Positions 61,052 through 64,000 of a stretch of 64,000 nucleotides of DNA are shown in pieces. The notes under the pieces are model-generated. The model was not told the origin of the DNA and did not search any database. It saw nothing but the letters and a program-made list of their open reading frames with translations. A program made the translations under genes and the position numbers. Source of the DNA: Dyadobacter koreensis (GTDB taxonomy: Bacteria > Bacteroidota > Bacteroidia > Cytophagales > Spirosomataceae). How positions within the stretch are numbered: position 1 is the first letter of the stretch; each line of letters begins with the position of its first letter. The stretch is taken from contig NZ_FNXY01000002.1 in the NCBI RefSeq assembly GCF_900108855.1, positions 796,967 through 860,966 of the forward strand, written 5' to 3'.

Positions 61052-61052
<1 letters not shown>
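60444..61052 (-). CDS. ThiE/TenI-like protein, second copy
   Basis: TIM-barrel protein of 202 aa, related to ThiE/TenI but divergent. LVCLHIRKPESSEDKF replaces the QLRxKD motif, HQHHNLTEEFGIRRLHFTEKDR follows, and FNYALFGPVFDSISKTGYKR replaces the GLGP-TxTK block. Phosphate-loop residues ITLIGLGGISTENLEIV are kept. It may be a thiazole tautomerase (TenI-like), which acts between ThiG and ThiE, or a second synthase. Its start overlaps the thiC stop by one nucleotide, so it is translationally coupled to thiC. The repeat block follows its stop. Confidence 0.85.
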
Positions 61053-62959
<1,907 letters not shown>

Positions 62960-63022
62960 TTAGCGTTTGCGATTAGCCATATGGATTGAAGGAAAGTTTT
63001 TGGAATATGTCCTTTTTTTGAA

Positions 63023-63226
63023 TTAGCCGCCCTGAGTTGCTCTGATCAGGGTTATTTTGTCTTCGGGATGAAGAATACGGACAGGCCATTCAGTCTTTGG
63101 TACGATGGCCTGGTTGATGGCAATGGCAATTCCTTTTTTGGAATCTGCGAACAAAAAGGACAAAAGCTGTTCGACCGAGAAGCTTTCGGGAATTTCTGTA
63201 CGTTGCTGATTAATGCTGATTTCCAT
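63023..63226 (-). CDS. thiS: Sulfur carrier protein ThiS
   Basis: Ubiquitin-fold protein of 67 aa ending in Gly-Gly (RATQGG), which ThiF adenylates and sulfurates to a thiocarboxylate used by ThiG. The N-terminal SINQQRTEIPESFSVEQLL and AIAINQAIVPKTEW fit the family. It is the first gene of the thi operon, about 80 nt behind the TPP riboswitch, and thiC follows 87 nt later. Confidence 0.93.
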   Translation of the reverse strand: MEISINQQRTEIPESFSVEQLLSFLFADSKKGIAIAINQAIVPKTEWPVRILHPEDKITLIRATQGG

Positions 63227-63306
63227 TCTGAAAAACTGTTTTATGATAAAAACTTCAGGAATGGACCTTGCGAAAGATTCATTAAGATACGTTGGCGGTA
63301 TCTCTT

Positions 63307-63385
63307 ACTTTTCCCTATCGGCAGTACTAACTGCATCAGGTTCAAAGGGTATTATCTCAGTCCGCATACGGGACACCCCTAAAGT
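63307..63385 (-). ncRNA. TPP riboswitch (THI element)
   Basis: On the minus strand the conserved parts of the TPP aptamer are read in order: GGGGTGTCC, CTGAGATAATACCC, TTGAACCTGATGCAGTTAG, and CCGATAGGGAA. The outer P1 stem pairs ACTTT with AAAGT (63381-63385 and 63307-63311). Thiamine pyrophosphate binding should lower expression of thiS and the genes after it. Confidence 0.96.
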
Positions 63386-63390
63386 TTCCG

Positions 63391-63420
63391 TAAAGCTATT
63401 GGAAAAAATGGAGTTTCAAA
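63391..63420 (-). promoter_or_regulatory. Promoter of the thi operon
   Basis: On the minus strand a -33 TTTG (63417-63420) and a -7 TAGCTTTA (63391-63398) are separated by 18 nt. The predicted first base, near 63385, is the first base of riboswitch stem P1. Confidence 0.7.
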
Positions 63421-63486
63421 AAAAAAATTACTTTGATCCTGATTTTGGATGATAGGGAAACTGTGAAAGTTTTACTAATTATGAGC

Positions 63487-63494
63487 TAACTTTG
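63487..63494 (+). promoter_or_regulatory. -7 promoter element for the GNAT gene
   Basis: TAACTTTG on the plus strand matches TAnnTTTG and lies 40 nt before the start codon. It is divergent from the thi promoter. Confidence 0.55.
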
Positions 63495-63533
63495 AATTTG
63501 TCCTTTTAACACCTCAAAAAGAATCTGCTTTTA

Positions 63534-64000
63534 ATGGATCTTATCATAAGAAATGCTGCTCCCCGTGATTTACCGGTTATTTTGGAAATAATAAACCACG
63601 CTATTCTTACATCGACTGCCATATATGATTATGAAATCAGGACGCTCGAAGAGCAAACGGCCTGGTTTGAAAAAATGATCGCAGACGGTATGCCTGTTAT
63701 CGTGGCAGAATTTGAAGGAGAAGTAATCGGATATGGATCCTACAATATTTTCCGGCCGAAAATCGGTTATAAATTCAGTGTGGAACATTCGATTTATCTT
63801 AACGAGAAATCCAGAGGAATTGGCGTAGGAGGAAGGCTTTTGGGAAGTTTAATCCAAAGAGCAAAGGAATCAGGACTGCATACTATGATCGCAGGTATTG
63901 ATGCCTCGAACCGGGGAAGCATTGAATTTCACAAAAAATATGGTTTTGTAGAAAAAGGGTATTTGAGGGAGGTAGGCTACAAATTCGACCAATGGTTAGA
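63534..64000 (+). CDS. GNAT N-acetyltransferase, phosphinothricin acetyltransferase type (partial)
   Basis: Open reading frame that runs off the right edge after 155 codons with no stop. It starts at ATG 63534 (MDLIIRNAAPRDLPVILEI). Family features: ILTSTAIYDYEIRTLEEQ, IVAEFEGEVIGYGSYN, the acetyl-CoA loop EKSRGIGVGGRLLGSLIQRA and FHKKYGFVEKGYLREVGYK, which match the phosphinothricin N-acetyltransferase subgroup. Such enzymes acetylate phosphinothricin, methionine sulfone or related amino acids. Only the C-terminal end (about 10-20 aa) should be missing. Confidence 0.88.
   Translation, partial: MDLIIRNAAPRDLPVILEIINHAILTSTAIYDYEIRTLEEQTAWFEKMIADGMPVIVAEFEGEVIGYGSYNIFRPKIGYKFSVEHSIYLNEKSRGIGVGGRLLGSLIQRAKESGLHTMIAGIDASNRGSIEFHKKYGFVEKGYLREVGYKFDQWL

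Overview
This 64 kb window looks like a chromosomal housekeeping segment of a Bacteroidota bacterium, most likely a member of the Cytophagales close to Dyadobacter. That placement is an inference from several signs: Bacteroidota-type promoters (TAnnTTTG at -7) in front of many genes, weak Shine-Dalgarno signals, bacillithiol synthesis (BshA), small lineage-typical families (DUF4834, DUF6526, PorT-like barrels, Wzi-like protein), and a moderate G+C content. I saw no rRNA, tRNA, CRISPR array, prophage or insertion sequence. The last gene runs off the right edge.

Layout. 1-2.1 kb: organic peroxide defence (ohrR-ohr with a strong operator), ferritin and a small unknown gene. 2.3-8.6 kb: glnS, truA, a DUF1835 protein, an aldehyde dehydrogenase of the ketoglutarate-semialdehyde type and a MoxR ATPase. 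8.6-12.4 kb: two periplasmic peptidyl-prolyl isomerases read toward moxR; one carries an apparent OmpA-like domain. 12.7-20.9 kb: an aquaporin, a VOC protein, a NagX-like membrane acyltransferase, a GMC oxidoreductase with its exported small subunit, a LuxE-like acyl-protein synthetase relative and a tandem pair of paralogous lipoproteins. 21-30 kb: an unusual outer-membrane barrel protein with a kinase-like periplasmic domain, a sensor histidine kinase divergent from hemA, two exported ferritin-like proteins and a Wzi-like barrel protein. 30-42.8 kb: a DEAD-box helicase, a lone ketoacyl synthase, a J-domain-like coiled-coil protein, EamA/purN, a UbiA prenyltransferase, bshA and a type II NADH dehydrogenase. 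43-50.5 kb: carB without its C-terminal regulatory domain, a membrane HExxH protein, an Omp85-like protein and a thioredoxin-like protein without CxxC. 50.9-53.4 kb: nuoC, nuoB and nuoA, with an opposite-strand gene inserted between nuoA and nuoB. 53.5-56.4 kb: a TauE/SafE permease, a nitrilase-family hydrolase and an AraC regulator.

The right end is the best resolved regulatory unit: a TPP riboswitch (63307-63385, minus strand) heads a thiamine operon thiS-thiC-thiE-like-thiE-thiG-thiH-thiF(rhodanese fusion). The mapped promoter places the transcript start at the first base pair of the riboswitch. The operon is interrupted between the two thiE paralogues by a noncoding stretch holding a pair of inverted REP-like hairpin elements and a degenerate tandem repeat.

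Strongest candidates for something less described: the kinase-like/Omp85 fusion (21046-23640), the PPIase with an inserted OmpA-like domain (10110-12401), the REP-like block inside the thi operon, and the large palindromes at 50629-50726. No defence or secondary-metabolite system is evident.
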